A stretch of 64,000 bases of DNA from Chlamydiota bacterium. Its GTDB lineage: Bacteria > Chlamydiota > Chlamydiia > Chlamydiales > SM23-39. The DNA is taken from the NCBI GenBank assembly GCA_027451825.1, contig DAIDHZ010000007.1, forward strand, positions 1 to 64,000, given 5' to 3'. A program made the translations under genes and the position numbers. Below, one piece after another: positions 40,287 through 49,649 of this stretch. Every line of letters starts with the position of its first letter. Within the stretch, counting starts at the first letter, position 1. Under the pieces are notes generated by a model. That model did not search any database and had not been told where the DNA came from. It worked only from the letters and a program-made list of their open reading frames with translations.

Positions 40287-41155
40287 AAACAATCCAAAAG
40301 ATACTGTTTCCCAGCCTCTAATAAAAACGGATCTTTGACAAAATGGCGCGCTCCCTTTTCATTCGGATGGCATCTAAAACGAAATGACTCAATTTTTTGA
40401 GGAAACTCCAAAGAGATGCTCGCATCTTTTTGAGAATGAATCACCATTCTTCTAGGAATGTGTTTTCTCCATTCTAAATCAATCAAGCCAACATTGGATT
40501 GAATATTTGTCATCCTACCTGTTGGAAATGGGCAAAATGAAAAAAAGATCTGTCTATTTTCTTGTTCTTGAAAAAACCAAGATCTCACTTCTTGAAAAAT
40601 AGACTGTAAATCCATTGATTTTTGAGGCACCAACATCGATTGAAATGCCGAGCGCAAATGAGTTTTTAAGACGTCCAAATCTCGAGAAACAGGATCGTTT
40701 ACAAAAGCTGAGGTCTTTTGAGCCAAAGAGTAAAGAAACGGCAAAATCTCTTTCAGATCGAAGCGACGCAATACAAGATCCCAATCCTGCGCTTTTTGCA
40801 TTCCTAAAGAAAGCTTTTCACTGATCTTTTGGATATGCACAGCATCTTTCAAAGGATATTGTTTTCTCTCGGGCTCCATCCCTTTCATGGATAATAGCGT
40901 TTCGAAAAATCCAGGCTCTGCTTTGATTTTCATTCGAAAATGAGAAGAGAAAACAAAAACGCAGTTTCTCTCCAAGTCTTGCTGGAGAGTCACTTTAAAA
41001 AATCCCGCAGTAGAGGGGAGCGCAATTTCAACCTCTCCTATGAAAAGCTTAGGAAATTGCAAATCGACAACAAGCGCTGTTCCTGGAAGTAAACACTGTG
41101 CACAAAGTGTGTGAGAATAAGGAGATAAACGCTCCTGAATACGAATTGGCTTCAA
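40262..41155 (-). CDS. Hypothetical protein convergent with dnaA
   Basis: A 297-residue soluble protein of no recognised family. The N-terminal part has a beta-rich stretch with two cysteines (LCAQCLLPGTALVVDLQFPKL), the middle is helical, and the end has SFRFRCHPNEKGARHF. No signal peptide, membrane segment or catalytic motif. Its 3' end overlaps dnaA by 25 bases. Its start overlaps the end of the mtaB-like gene by four bases, so the two are co-translated and may act together. Confidence 0.75.
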   Translation of the reverse strand: MKPIRIQERLSPYSHTLCAQCLLPGTALVVDLQFPKLFIGEVEIALPSTAGFFKVTLQQDLERNCVFVFSSHFRMKIKAEPGFFETLLSMKGMEPERKQYPLKDAVHIQKISEKLSLGMQKAQDWDLVLRRFDLKEILPFLYSLAQKTSAFVNDPVSRDLDVLKTHLRSAFQSMLVPQKSMDLQSIFQEVRSWFFQEQENRQIFFSFCPFPTGRMTNIQSNVGLIDLEWRKHIPRRMVIHSQKDASISLEFPQKIESFRFRCHPNEKGARHFVKDPFLLEAGKQYLLDCFYKDASMI

Positions 41156-42414
41156 AGCACTCTCCCCTTCAAACCTTCTGGTTCATTTTGTTCTAAAAAA
41201 ACAGAGACGAATGTATTGGGAAGATGATTTTCTTTAGGAATCCACACTTTTAAAAAATTAGACGCATGTCCTGCAATCCAGCCATCTTTTTCTTCATTTT
41301 CCAATAAGACATCCATTGTACGTCCTAAAAAGCGATCTCTCAATTGAAACGCCATCTGCTCAGAAAGCCGAAGCATTTTCGATTTTCTTTGGCGCATCAC
41401 ATCGGCTGAAATTTGATTGGGATATAGAGCAGCTCTTGTTCTTGCTCTTGGGCTATATGGAAACATGTGCACTTTTGCAAACTGCACTTGTCTTACCATC
41501 TCAAGACTATCTTGAAAATCGAGATCACTTTCGCCGGGGAACCCAACAATAATATCTGTTGTAAAGGTAAAATCGGGATTTTTCTTCAAAAGTTTCTCAA
41601 CAGTATCCAAAAAGATCTGTCTTGTATACTTACGGTTCATTCTCTTTAAAATCACATTCGATCCGGATTGCAAGACCACATGCATACTTGGACAGGTCGT
41701 TTTTCCTTCTAAAACAGCGGAAGCCAAATCCTCGTCCACTTCATCGGGGTCAATCGATGAAATACGAAGACGTTTTAATCCATCCACCGCATCAACCGCA
41801 CGCACTAAATCAGAAAGCTTTCCCCCGCCATCGAAATCGCCCACATTGATCCCCGTTAAAACAATTTCTTGATAGCCTTGTTGAACGAGACCTTCCACCT
41901 CTCGAACCACATCAGAAATTTGGCGAGAGCGGGACCTCCCTCGAACATAGGGAATAATGCAATAGGTGCAGAAAGAGTTACATCCATCTTGAACTTTTAC
42001 AAAAGCTCGGGTATGTCCATCAAACGTATCGATCCGAAATTCAGGAAATCTCTCCTCTTCCGGCAAAATATGCTCCAAAAGATGCTCTTTTTCGGCATTC
42101 GGAATAAGTTTGAGCCGATCATCAATCGAGGAAATAGCCTCAGGAGCACGTTCCGCCATACACCCCGTCACAGCAAAGCGAGCCTCCGGATTTGCCCGTA
42201 AAAGCGAGCGGATATGATGTCTTGAAGAGCTATCCGCCGATTCTGTTACTGTACATGTGTTCACGATACAAAGATCTGCAGGCTCCCCCTCCTCTGCCTG
42301 GACATAGCCCATCTGACGGAGTTGATCCATATATCCTTGAGATTCATACTGATTCGTACGACACCCGAGTGTCACCACTTTAAATTTCTTCACAATACCC
42401 AAAAAACCAGACAT
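41152..42414 (-). CDS. mtaB: tRNA t6A37 methylthiotransferase, MtaB-like
   Basis: A radical SAM methylthiotransferase. The N-terminal UPF0004 domain binds one cluster through Cys residues in TLGCRTNQ, NTCTVT and TGCMAE; the radical SAM cluster motif CNSFCTYC (CxxxCxxC) follows, then a TRAM-like C-terminus. LGCRTNQYES and the QDGCNSFCTYCIIPYVRGRSRSR run match MtaB better than MiaB or RimO, so it probably thiomethylates t6A37 in ANN-reading tRNAs. Start unclear: ATG 42414 (AGG upstream), GTG 42393 at the family's usual N-terminus, or ATG 42438. Confidence 0.88.
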   Translation of the reverse strand: MSGFLGIVKKFKVVTLGCRTNQYESQGYMDQLRQMGYVQAEEGEPADLCIVNTCTVTESADSSSRHHIRSLLRANPEARFAVTGCMAERAPEAISSIDDRLKLIPNAEKEHLLEHILPEEERFPEFRIDTFDGHTRAFVKVQDGCNSFCTYCIIPYVRGRSRSRQISDVVREVEGLVQQGYQEIVLTGINVGDFDGGGKLSDLVRAVDAVDGLKRLRISSIDPDEVDEDLASAVLEGKTTCPSMHVVLQSGSNVILKRMNRKYTRQIFLDTVEKLLKKNPDFTFTTDIIVGFPGESDLDFQDSLEMVRQVQFAKVHMFPYSPRARTRAALYPNQISADVMRQRKSKMLRLSEQMAFQLRDRFLGRTMDVLLENEEKDGWIAGHASNFLKVWIPKENHLPNTFVSVFLEQNEPEGLKGRVL

Positions 42415-42570
42415 TATGCCTAAGACTGCAAATCCCATGCAATTATCAAAATTGATCAGACCTTAAGCTAAAAGAATCAACCGCCTCAATCGCATAAAAT
42501 TATTTTTAATAAAACTAAAAACAAAACAATTGAATATATATTAAATATAATAGTAAAATATAACAAAAAT

Positions 42571-43230
42571 ATGATAACAGCAATTAGAAATTTCTTTTCT
42601 CAAAAAGCATTAAATCAAGCAGTCGATGCCATTATAACTCAGAAGCATCCCGTTCAATTTGTGGATATTTTCACTGAAGACGAAAAAACAAAATTGCAGG
42701 CGTTTCCTCCTGAACTCATTCAACATTGTTTTGACAACTGTATTAAAGAATCATCTAAATTTTGCAAAAAAGTAAATATTGGGACTTTATCTCATCCGAC
42801 CGATCTCACACACGAACAAGAATGTCATCATATTTTAGCAAATCTTTTACATAAAATTGAAACAGCTTGCCGGCCACACATGTCAAAAGAGAGTCTTATT
42901 CATGCAGGAACTTATTCTCAAAACGCATCGAACCGCCTAGACTGGCATAGAGACATTCCTGAAAATCCCCACAGATACATTCGATTCAACATTGCATTCT
43001 CTCCGAACAAAACTTCCCCGTCCACTGAATTTTATACAGAAAAGGACATAGAACCCGAGACTGCAGCTGTCATTACACAACGAGATCCTCAAAAAATAAT
43101 AAAATGGCAAAAACCATCCCCTGTCCTAGTTGTATTTGAGCCTTCTACTATACATAGAACTCCACCTGCCGCATCTAAAGATGATCGACGCCTGCTTCTG
43201 ATATTCTCTGCTCAAATAAACGACCCTTAA
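42571..43230 (+). CDS. 2OG-Fe(II) oxygenase-like protein
   Basis: A 219-residue protein. The C-terminal half has LDWHRDIPENPHRYIRFNIAFS and, about 70 residues later, PSTIHRTPPAASKDDRRLLLIFS. The pattern H126-x-D128 ... H195 ... R206/207 is the metal and 2-oxoglutarate set of the double-stranded beta-helix oxygenases, and the layout resembles DUF1826. The N-terminal 100 residues are helical with many Cys and His. Very AT-rich upstream region with no clear ribosome site. The substrate is unknown. The family call rests on residue spacing only. Confidence 0.55.
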   Translation: MITAIRNFFSQKALNQAVDAIITQKHPVQFVDIFTEDEKTKLQAFPPELIQHCFDNCIKESSKFCKKVNIGTLSHPTDLTHEQECHHILANLLHKIETACRPHMSKESLIHAGTYSQNASNRLDWHRDIPENPHRYIRFNIAFSPNKTSPSTEFYTEKDIEPETAAVITQRDPQKIIKWQKPSPVLVVFEPSTIHRTPPAASKDDRRLLLIFSAQINDP

Positions 43231-43333
43231 GGGCATAATTATTAAATAATTTCATATTAATCAAATAAAACATTTTAAATTGAAAACAATAAGAACAAAA
43301 TATTAAAATAATTAAAAAATAAGGAGAAATTCT

Positions 43334-43588
43334 ATGATTAAAACATGTTTAAATTTTAGCAGACAATGCGCCCGATTTACAGCCCCTGCCGGACTCTTCG
43401 CTGGAGCGGGTTTAGGACTCTACGCCGCGCATAAACAAGAAACCTCAGGTGTTGTCTCTGCCGCACAATATCTAGGTGGATACACAGTTGGGGGATTTGC
43501 AGGATTCTTTGCAGCACGAGCTATCGGATTCGTCGCTCCGGTTGCTGTGCCTGTCGCCGCTGCAGCAGCATTCCTTACAAGATTTTAA
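43334..43588 (+). CDS. Small glycine-zipper membrane peptide
   Basis: An 84-residue protein with AAGGAG seven bases before ATG. Two or three hydrophobic, Gly/Ala-rich segments (AGLFAGAGLGLYAA, GGYTVGGFAGFFAARAIGFVAPVAVPVAAAAAF) carry GxxxG spacing, as in glycine-zipper channel or inclusion-membrane-like proteins. It has its own terminator. It resembles the small protein at 19241 in style, not in sequence. Confidence 0.65.
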   Translation: MIKTCLNFSRQCARFTAPAGLFAGAGLGLYAAHKQETSGVVSAAQYLGGYTVGGFAGFFAARAIGFVAPVAVPVAAAAAFLTRF

Positions 43589-43604
43589 AACCAATCAGTT
43601 TTTT

Positions 43605-43635
43605 AACGCCAGTTGAACTGGCGTTTCCATTTTTA
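43605..43635 (+). terminator. Intrinsic terminator
   Basis: A perfect 10-base inverted repeat AACGCCAGTT/AACTGGCGTT with a minimal loop, followed by TCCATTTTT, 17 bases after the glycine-zipper gene. Confidence 0.75.
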
Positions 43636-43696
43636 AATCTCTTGATTCTTGAATCATTTCGACCCACATGCTAGTGTGCGAAAAAAGAGAGATTCT

Positions 43697-44329
43697 ATGT
43701 CTTCAGAGATTGGATTTTGGACAATTTTCACTTCTTTATTTTTTGTCTTTAATGCAACTGGGCAAATTCCTTTATTTTTAGCGCTGCTTGCCAAATTCGA
43801 ACAAAAAAGACAACTTCAAATTATTACAAGAGAGTTTTTAATCGCCTTGGTGATTCTTCTTCTCTTCACCTTCTTTGGAGATCAAATTTTGATGCTCCTT
43901 GGAATCACAAGATCCATCATTTCAATTGGAGGTGGAATTCTTCTTTTTCTCATCTCTCTTTCAATGATTTTTCCATCTCCTCAAGGAATCGGCGCCGAGC
44001 AGCTCAACAAAGAGCCTTTCATCATTCCACTAGCCATACCGATTATTACAGGTCCTGGCATCATCGCAACCGTTATGCTTTATGCTCACGATACAGGAAG
44101 TCCTTTTCTAGTGGCTTCTTCCGCCCTTCTTGCTTGGGCTCTTTCTCTTGGCATTATCTTAGCCGGGTCTTTCATCAAACAAATTATGGGAGAAAAAGGA
44201 CTTCTTGCCATTGAACGACTTGGAGGAATGCTCATCTGTTTGATCGGAATTCAAATGCTTGCAAGCGGCACTTTAAATATTGTCTCTGAATATTTTGCAA
44301 AACCAACGATCAAAACGACTCAAGAATGA
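43697..44329 (+). CDS. MarC-family membrane protein
   Basis: A 210-residue inner-membrane protein with six hydrophobic helices. FVFNATGQIPLFLALL and the repeat-like IPLAIPIITGPGIIATVML are the MarC/YhgN signature. The function of the family is not established. I start at ATG 43697, preceded by AGAGAG; the frame runs upstream to 43649 but the family begins here. Its stop overlaps the NRPS-like gene's start (ATGA), so the two are co-translated. Confidence 0.88.
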   Translation: MSSEIGFWTIFTSLFFVFNATGQIPLFLALLAKFEQKRQLQIITREFLIALVILLLFTFFGDQILMLLGITRSIISIGGGILLFLISLSMIFPSPQGIGAEQLNKEPFIIPLAIPIITGPGIIATVMLYAHDTGSPFLVASSALLAWALSLGIILAGSFIKQIMGEKGLLAIERLGGMLICLIGIQMLASGTLNIVSEYFAKPTIKTTQE

Positions 44330-47328
44330 CACAAAAAAGACTTCTAAAATTAGCGCAAGGCCCCAAAAGGGCATACCCCAAAAATCAAAATGTCGTCACA
44401 ATCTTTGAGAGTATCGTCAAAAAATACCCTCGTCACACAGCCATTGAATATTTAAAAGATTCGATTTGTTATCACGATCTCAATGTAAAAGCCAATCAAC
44501 TAGCGCATCATCTCATCAAAATTGGAATCAAACCTCATGACTTTGTCGGCATCTATCTAGAGCCATCCATTCATCTAATCATTGCCATCTTAGCGATCTT
44601 AAAAGCAGGCGCCGTCTATGTGCCTATCGATGCTTCCTATCCAATGGAGAGAAAACTTCATATGTTGGAAGATACCAAACTCAAATTTCTCATCACGTCT
44701 CGTTCATTTGCCCATCAATTTCCGAAAACAAAGATCAAACTTCTTTTTATCCATGAACTCAAAATTCTGCCATCAGATCACAATATCAATCTCAAAATCC
44801 ATCCTCTTGATTTAGCCTACATTACCTATACGTCGGGAACTACAGGGATGCCTAAAGGGGTCCAAATTCTTCATCGAGGCATTCTTCGTCTTGTGAAAAA
44901 CCCAAACTGGATCCAGTTCTCTCATAAAGATCGTTTTCTACAAATTTCCAACATCTCTTTTGATGCGTTCACTCAAGAAGTATGGGGAGCTCTACTCAAT
45001 GGAGCCACTCTCTGTATCTATTCTTCTTCTCACTTTTCTCCTCAAGAACTAGGTTCCTTCATTGTCCAAAAAAAGATTTCTCAAATTCTTTTCACATCCC
45101 GCTTATTTACTCTGATGGCAGAAGAAGCGATTGGTTCTTTAAAAAATGTACACACCATTTGCGTGGGTGGCGATGTGATGTCTGCCAAACATGCGAAAAT
45201 GGTTTTAGAAAAATTTCCATTATGCCATCTCATCAATGAATATGGTCCTGCAGAAAATACAACCTGCTCCACTGCCTACATCATCAAAAATACGCATGAC
45301 ATAGAACAAGCAGTTCCCATCGGCCATCCCATCAGTAACTCTTCTGCCTATGTTTTAGATGAACATCAAAAACTTGCTAAGTTTGGAGAAATAGGAGAAC
45401 TCTATGTTGGAGGAGATGGTCTTGCAAAAGGATATCTCCGTCAGAAAGAGCTCACTCATCAAAAATTCATTAAAAATCCATTTGGGAAAAACAAAATCTA
45501 TAAAACAGGCGATCTTGCCAGTTATCTTCCTGATGGCAATCTTCTTTTTTTGGGACGAATCGATACGCAAGTCAAAATCAGAGGCTTTCGCATTGAACTC
45601 AGTGAAATTGAAGCGATTTTACGCTCTCATCCTCTCATCAAAGATTGTGTAGCCGTCGTCTTTGAAAAAAATCCAAACGATAAACAAATCATCGTATATG
45701 TAGAAAAAAAGCCAAAAGCCAAAATCACGCCTCACGAATTAATGACCTTTGCAGCTTCTCATCTCGCTTATTTCATGATTCCAAACCATATTGTGATTCT
45801 CAAAAAAATCCCTCTTACACCTCATGGGAAAGTCGATAAAAAATCACTTCCATTACCCACTGAAACATCACTTAAAAAAGAATCTTGCAAAACCAAAACA
45901 GAAAAACAGCTGCAAAAACTCTGGATGCACATCCTTCATCAAAAAAACATCAACCGAAACGACAATTTTTTTGAAAAAGGAGGAGATTCTATTCTCGTTA
46001 TGACCTTAAGCTGCCAAATCGACAAAACATTCAAGATGTCCGTTCCAATTCGAATCCTCTTTGAAGAACCCATCTTACAAAAGCTTGCGAAAAAAATAGA
46101 CACAATCAAAGCTCAAAAAAAACCTCTTCTTCAAAAACCATTTTCAAGTCGAAGAAAAAAAGAAGCGATTTTAGATCCTCTCATTCATGCCAAAAAAGCC
46201 TTTCATGTAAAAACAAAACAATATACGAATCCTGAGAAAATATTTTTAACGGGAGCAACCGGTCTTGTTGGATCTTTTTTCTTAAAAGAGCTCCTTGAAA
46301 CCACAAAAGCTCATCTCTATTGTCTTGTCCGAGGAGAATCTGAAGAGCAAGCGCGTTTCCGTCTCATAAAAACCTGCAAAACCTATCTTATCTGGAAGCC
46401 TGAATATGAAAAAAGAATCACCGTTCTTCCAGGATCTTTAGATCAACCTCTATTAGGACTCCAAGGAGCATTATTTCAACACCTTTCAGAAGAGATTGAT
46501 GCCATCTTTCACATTGGAGCTTTTGTCAACCATGCGATGTCTTATGAGATGCATAAAGGAGCCAACGTTCTTGGCACCCAGGAAGTATTGAGATTGAGCT
46601 GCACGTATCGACTTAAACCCTGTCACATCATTTCTTCTCTTTCTGTTCTTGAAGACATCAAAAAAGAGCCGATCTCGGAAAATGCAAAGATCGATCAAAG
46701 TAAATCTTTGCCAAACGGCTATGTAGAAAGTAAATGGGTCGCTGAAAAACTGGCTCTCATTGCACGATCAAGAGGCCTTCTTACAACGATTTTTCGCCTT
46801 CCTCGTGTCGGAGGAGATTCTAAGATTGGATCTGGACCTATCGAAGATTTTTTATGGAGACTCGTCCAAGCATCGATCAAACTCAAAAAAGCACCACTCA
46901 CAGAACTCTACGACGATCTCACTCCAGTGGATTACATCTGTAAAGCGATCCAGACAATCTCCAAACAACCCAAATGGATCAATTCTCAATTTCATGTCAT
47001 AAGTCCTTATGCAATCTCCTATAACAATATTTTCACATTCTTACAAACCCTTGGCTATCCTCTGAAATGGGTCGACTTTGTTTCTTGGAAAAACAATTTA
47101 CTTGCGCAAGCAATGAAAACAAAAGATCCGAACTTACAAGCTCTTAGTTCTCTTTTATCAGATGTCGATTTCTCAAAACCGCTTCATCAAATCCAATTTT
47201 CATCCAAGCATCTTCAAGAAGCGCTCAAAAAATCTCAGATCCAATGCGCAAAAATCGATGCAAAAATCTTAAAAAAATACATCGATTACTATATCAAGGT
47301 CGGATTCTTACCCAAACATTCAAATTGA
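44326..47328 (+). CDS. Stand-alone NRPS-like A-T-reductase enzyme
   Basis: A 1000-residue protein with three modules. The adenylation domain (about 1-515) has ITYTSGTTGMPKG, the NEYGPAEN motif, YKTGDLASYLPDGN, GRIDTQVKIRGFRIE and a C-terminal GKVDKKSL. The carrier domain (about 525-600) has NFFEKGGDSI with Ser555 as the phosphopantetheine site. The thioester-reductase domain (about 635-1000) has the Rossmann FLTGATGLVGSF and a YxxxK pair (GYVESK). Such enzymes activate an amino or aryl acid and release it reductively as aldehyde or alcohol. The substrate pocket begins DAF-TQE, but I do not predict a substrate. No other biosynthetic gene lies nearby. The 3' end overlaps the convergent DUF115 gene by 40 bases. 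Confidence 0.92.
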   Translation: MTQKRLLKLAQGPKRAYPKNQNVVTIFESIVKKYPRHTAIEYLKDSICYHDLNVKANQLAHHLIKIGIKPHDFVGIYLEPSIHLIIAILAILKAGAVYVPIDASYPMERKLHMLEDTKLKFLITSRSFAHQFPKTKIKLLFIHELKILPSDHNINLKIHPLDLAYITYTSGTTGMPKGVQILHRGILRLVKNPNWIQFSHKDRFLQISNISFDAFTQEVWGALLNGATLCIYSSSHFSPQELGSFIVQKKISQILFTSRLFTLMAEEAIGSLKNVHTICVGGDVMSAKHAKMVLEKFPLCHLINEYGPAENTTCSTAYIIKNTHDIEQAVPIGHPISNSSAYVLDEHQKLAKFGEIGELYVGGDGLAKGYLRQKELTHQKFIKNPFGKNKIYKTGDLASYLPDGNLLFLGRIDTQVKIRGFRIELSEIEAILRSHPLIKDCVAVVFEKNPNDKQIIVYVEKKPKAKITPHELMTFAASHLAYFMIPNHIVILKKIPLTPHGKVDKKSLPLPTETSLKKESCKTKTEKQLQKLWMHILHQKNINRNDNFFEKGGDSILVMTLSCQIDKTFKMSVPIRILFEEPILQKLAKKIDTIKAQKKPLLQKPFSSRRKKEAILDPLIHAKKAFHVKTKQYTNPEKIFLTGATGLVGSFFLKELLETTKAHLYCLVRGESEEQARFRLIKTCKTYLIWKPEYEKRITVLPGSLDQPLLGLQGALFQHLSEEIDAIFHIGAFVNHAMSYEMHKGANVLGTQEVLRLSCTYRLKPCHIISSLSVLEDIKKEPISENAKIDQSKSLPNGYVESKWVAEKLALIARSRGLLTTIFRLPRVGGDSKIGSGPIEDFLWRLVQASIKLKKAPLTELYDDLTPVDYICKAIQTISKQPKWINSQFHVISPYAISYNNIFTFLQTLGYPLKWVDFVSWKNNLLAQAMKTKDPNLQALSSLLSDVDFSKPLHQIQFSSKHLQEALKKSQIQCAKIDAKILKKYIDYYIKVGFLPKHSN

Positions 47329-49649
47329 GCTCTATATTTTTGAGCTAAAGCTAAAAATTTTTCCCACTTCTCTTGAGATGAAAGATGCGCCTCTTTCACT
47401 CCTTCTTTTTGCAAAATCTCTATGATATCATAAAAAAGCAAGAGGTAAGCCTCTTCTTCCGGCATTTCAATTTCAGAAATGGCTTTAATGCCTGTCCTCA
47501 TCCCTGCAAGAATGGATAAATGATCGATCACCCGATCCAAACTCTCTTTCAAATCGTTGATCTTGGAATCTATGATCTCTTTTGTGTTTTTAAGACTTGC
47601 ATTCACAATGCACTTTTGGACTTGGTGCTTTACATCGAAATCTCGATGCAAATACGTTTTTTTAGCCTCTTCAAACGAAAGAAAAGGGATGTTTGGAATC
47701 GCAAGACCTTGGTTGGATGTATTGAAAAAGCGGATCTTTCGATTTTTTTTTGCAAAATGAGATAAAGAAGATCTTTCCATGATCCAGCGAGTTGCTGTGA
47801 TCACTTCTTGGTTTTGGTAATTTTTCCCTCGCAAAATCCGATCAGCTGCTGACTTTTCTAAATCAAGCAAAGAAAAAGAAATCTCATCATCAACTCCAAC
47901 TCCTTTTGCATATTGCTTTTGATTGAGATACGCCAAATCAACACCACTTAAAAAAATGGGATTGCATCCCAGAAAAACCGCCCAAGCGATGGCGCTACTT
48001 GTCACAGAAACGGCATCGGATGAAAGATCTTCTCCAATAAAAGGATCATCTAAAGAAAGCTTCTCTTCCATCCAAAGCTCTAACATTCCGCCAAAACCGC
48101 TTCGCATATATCCAAAAGGGCCATTGCATGTTTGAAAAATTTTAGGATGAACTCTCGTTGAGTAAAGAATGGGGGTTTCAAAAGCAAAACTATTTTTAAA
48201 ACGACGATATTCTTCCAAATTAGGATCGACGGCAATTCCAAAATGCATATCGACTCCATGCGAGCTCAGAGCTGCAATGGTCGATCCTCCGGCAATGATG
48301 AGCGCCTTATTTTGAGCTTCTTTCAAATGAGAAATCGCATCTGTCAATGTGGGACCTGCGCCACAAATGATTGCAGGAACATTGTGAAAAGCTCCTTTCA
48401 ATCGATTCGCATAAAAAGAATGGGGAAGCTGTTTTACATTCTGAAGAAAATTAGAAAATGGCAAAAAACCATGCCATCGATCCAAATGAATCGCAGAAGA
48501 AAGAGCTGAATTTCTAAAAATTTTACCTTTGAGTGCTTTGAACTTTCTTTGATCTTTCGATGGCAAAGAAAAAACGTCCACTTTAGAAGATGGAAATTGT
48601 TTTGTAAGTGCTCCTGCATCAAAGCTTTTTTGAGAAAAAAATTCTAGATGAACTTGAGAATCTAAAAGAAGCTTTTCATTGTTTTCAAAATGAAGAAAAG
48701 AATGAAACGCTTCAGGATCATCCTCTAAAAAAATGAGCCTTCTTTTTGGATCTTGATGAAGCCAAGATGTGAATTGAAAATAAGAGACACCATTGCCAAG
48801 GCCATATACATAAATGTTTTCTGCTTTCCCAATTTCTACATTTTCAAGAGATTCAGTCTTTTGAATACTTCCTGAAAAAGAAGGAACCAGTAAAGAAAGA
48901 GATTTAAATCGCTCCATTAAAAGAACAAGGTTTTTTGAATAAGAAGCATCCGACAAGTGATATTCTACTACAGGACAAATCGCTATTTTTTCCTCTTCAA
49001 AAACAATGTGCGAACCTACTTTTTTGCCCCTCTTTTCGAGACCTATACCGAAACAACCTGAAGAATCGGGAGTTTGGCAAGAAGGCTCCTCAAAATTCTC
49101 ATGCGGAGCGAGTGACCATTGCCGAGAGGCAAGGCACAAGTGAGCATGCGAATTTTGAGAAAAAGCCGACGCTGCCAAAAACCGATTCTTCAGGTTGTTT
49201 CGGTATAAACGCCTTTCTCGATAATGAAGATCATCTTCCCAAACGCCTTCAATGAGAAGATTGCCTTTTTCATCCCATGCGCGGTAATTAAAAAAAGAAG
49301 GGTTTAAGTAGATGATTTCCTCAATGAGCCTTCCCTCATCATCAAATCGCAGGTGGGTTCCTTGCGGCTTTCCCTCATGATAAAATCCCTCATCTACTAA
49401 AACACCAAAACAGTTCCATATTCGATCAAAACCGGAACGGATTCCTTCTTGAAAATGGACTTCTCTTTTCAACTGTCCATTTTCCCAATAAAGCTGTATG
49501 GTCCCGTGCAATCTGCCACATTGATAAAACTCTTTGGTTTTGAGATTGCCATTTGAGTAGAAAAATTCTTGCAGTCCCTCTTTTTGTCCCTCTAAAAATC
49601 TGCAGATGGCATACAGAGATCCATCTTCATAATCAAATTTTTCAATCAT
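47289..49649 (-). CDS. MORN-type repeats fused to DUF115/Maf-like domain, with in-frame repeat insertion
   Basis: A 786-residue protein. Residues 1-145 are MORN_2/YwqK-type repeats (FYSNGNLKTKEF, LYWENGQLKREVHF, RFDDEGRLIEEI). Residues about 148-201 are translated from a family B palindrome. The rest resembles DUF115/Maf (MptE-like) proteins: NVPAIICGAGPTL, KALIIAGGSTIAAL and FLSGVDLAY, a nucleotide-sugar or pterin-binding Rossmann-like fold. In flagellated bacteria, Maf proteins glycosylate flagellin; with no flagellum expected here, the acceptor is unknown. Its start overlaps the preceding DUF115 gene's stop. Without the repeat the frame is continuous (HYRERRL joined to GLEKRG). Confidence 0.8.
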   Translation of the reverse strand: MIEKFDYEDGSLYAICRFLEGQKEGLQEFFYSNGNLKTKEFYQCGRLHGTIQLYWENGQLKREVHFQEGIRSGFDRIWNCFGVLVDEGFYHEGKPQGTHLRFDDEGRLIEEIIYLNPSFFNYRAWDEKGNLLIEGVWEDDLHYRERRLYRNNLKNRFLAASAFSQNSHAHLCLASRQWSLAPHENFEEPSCQTPDSSGCFGIGLEKRGKKVGSHIVFEEEKIAICPVVEYHLSDASYSKNLVLLMERFKSLSLLVPSFSGSIQKTESLENVEIGKAENIYVYGLGNGVSYFQFTSWLHQDPKRRLIFLEDDPEAFHSFLHFENNEKLLLDSQVHLEFFSQKSFDAGALTKQFPSSKVDVFSLPSKDQRKFKALKGKIFRNSALSSAIHLDRWHGFLPFSNFLQNVKQLPHSFYANRLKGAFHNVPAIICGAGPTLTDAISHLKEAQNKALIIAGGSTIAALSSHGVDMHFGIAVDPNLEEYRRFKNSFAFETPILYSTRVHPKIFQTCNGPFGYMRSGFGGMLELWMEEKLSLDDPFIGEDLSSDAVSVTSSAIAWAVFLGCNPIFLSGVDLAYLNQKQYAKGVGVDDEISFSLLDLEKSAADRILRGKNYQNQEVITATRWIMERSSLSHFAKKNRKIRFFNTSNQGLAIPNIPFLSFEEAKKTYLHRDFDVKHQVQKCIVNASLKNTKEIIDSKINDLKESLDRVIDHLSILAGMRTGIKAISEIEMPEEEAYLLLFYDIIEILQKEGVKEAHLSSQEKWEKFLALAQKYRAQFECLGKNPTLI
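49044..49207. repeat. Palindromic repeat, family B, inserted in frame
   Basis: 164 bp from TATA to TATA, with inverted ends TACCGAAACAACCTGAAGA. Counting one TA as target duplication, it adds 162 bp, exactly 54 codons, at a TTA leucine codon between the MORN part and the DUF115 part. Both strands are open in this phase. Confidence 0.92.

Noticed and set aside
44340-44385. Family A remnant at the start of the NRPS-like gene
   Set aside because: GGCCCCAAAAGGGCATA matches part of the bioY copy, but no inverted end or other element sequence accompanies it; it could be chance.
48935-49255. Open frame on the plus strand within the DUF115 gene
   Set aside because: It exists because the family B element is open on both strands; it has no ribosome site and lies inside a real gene.
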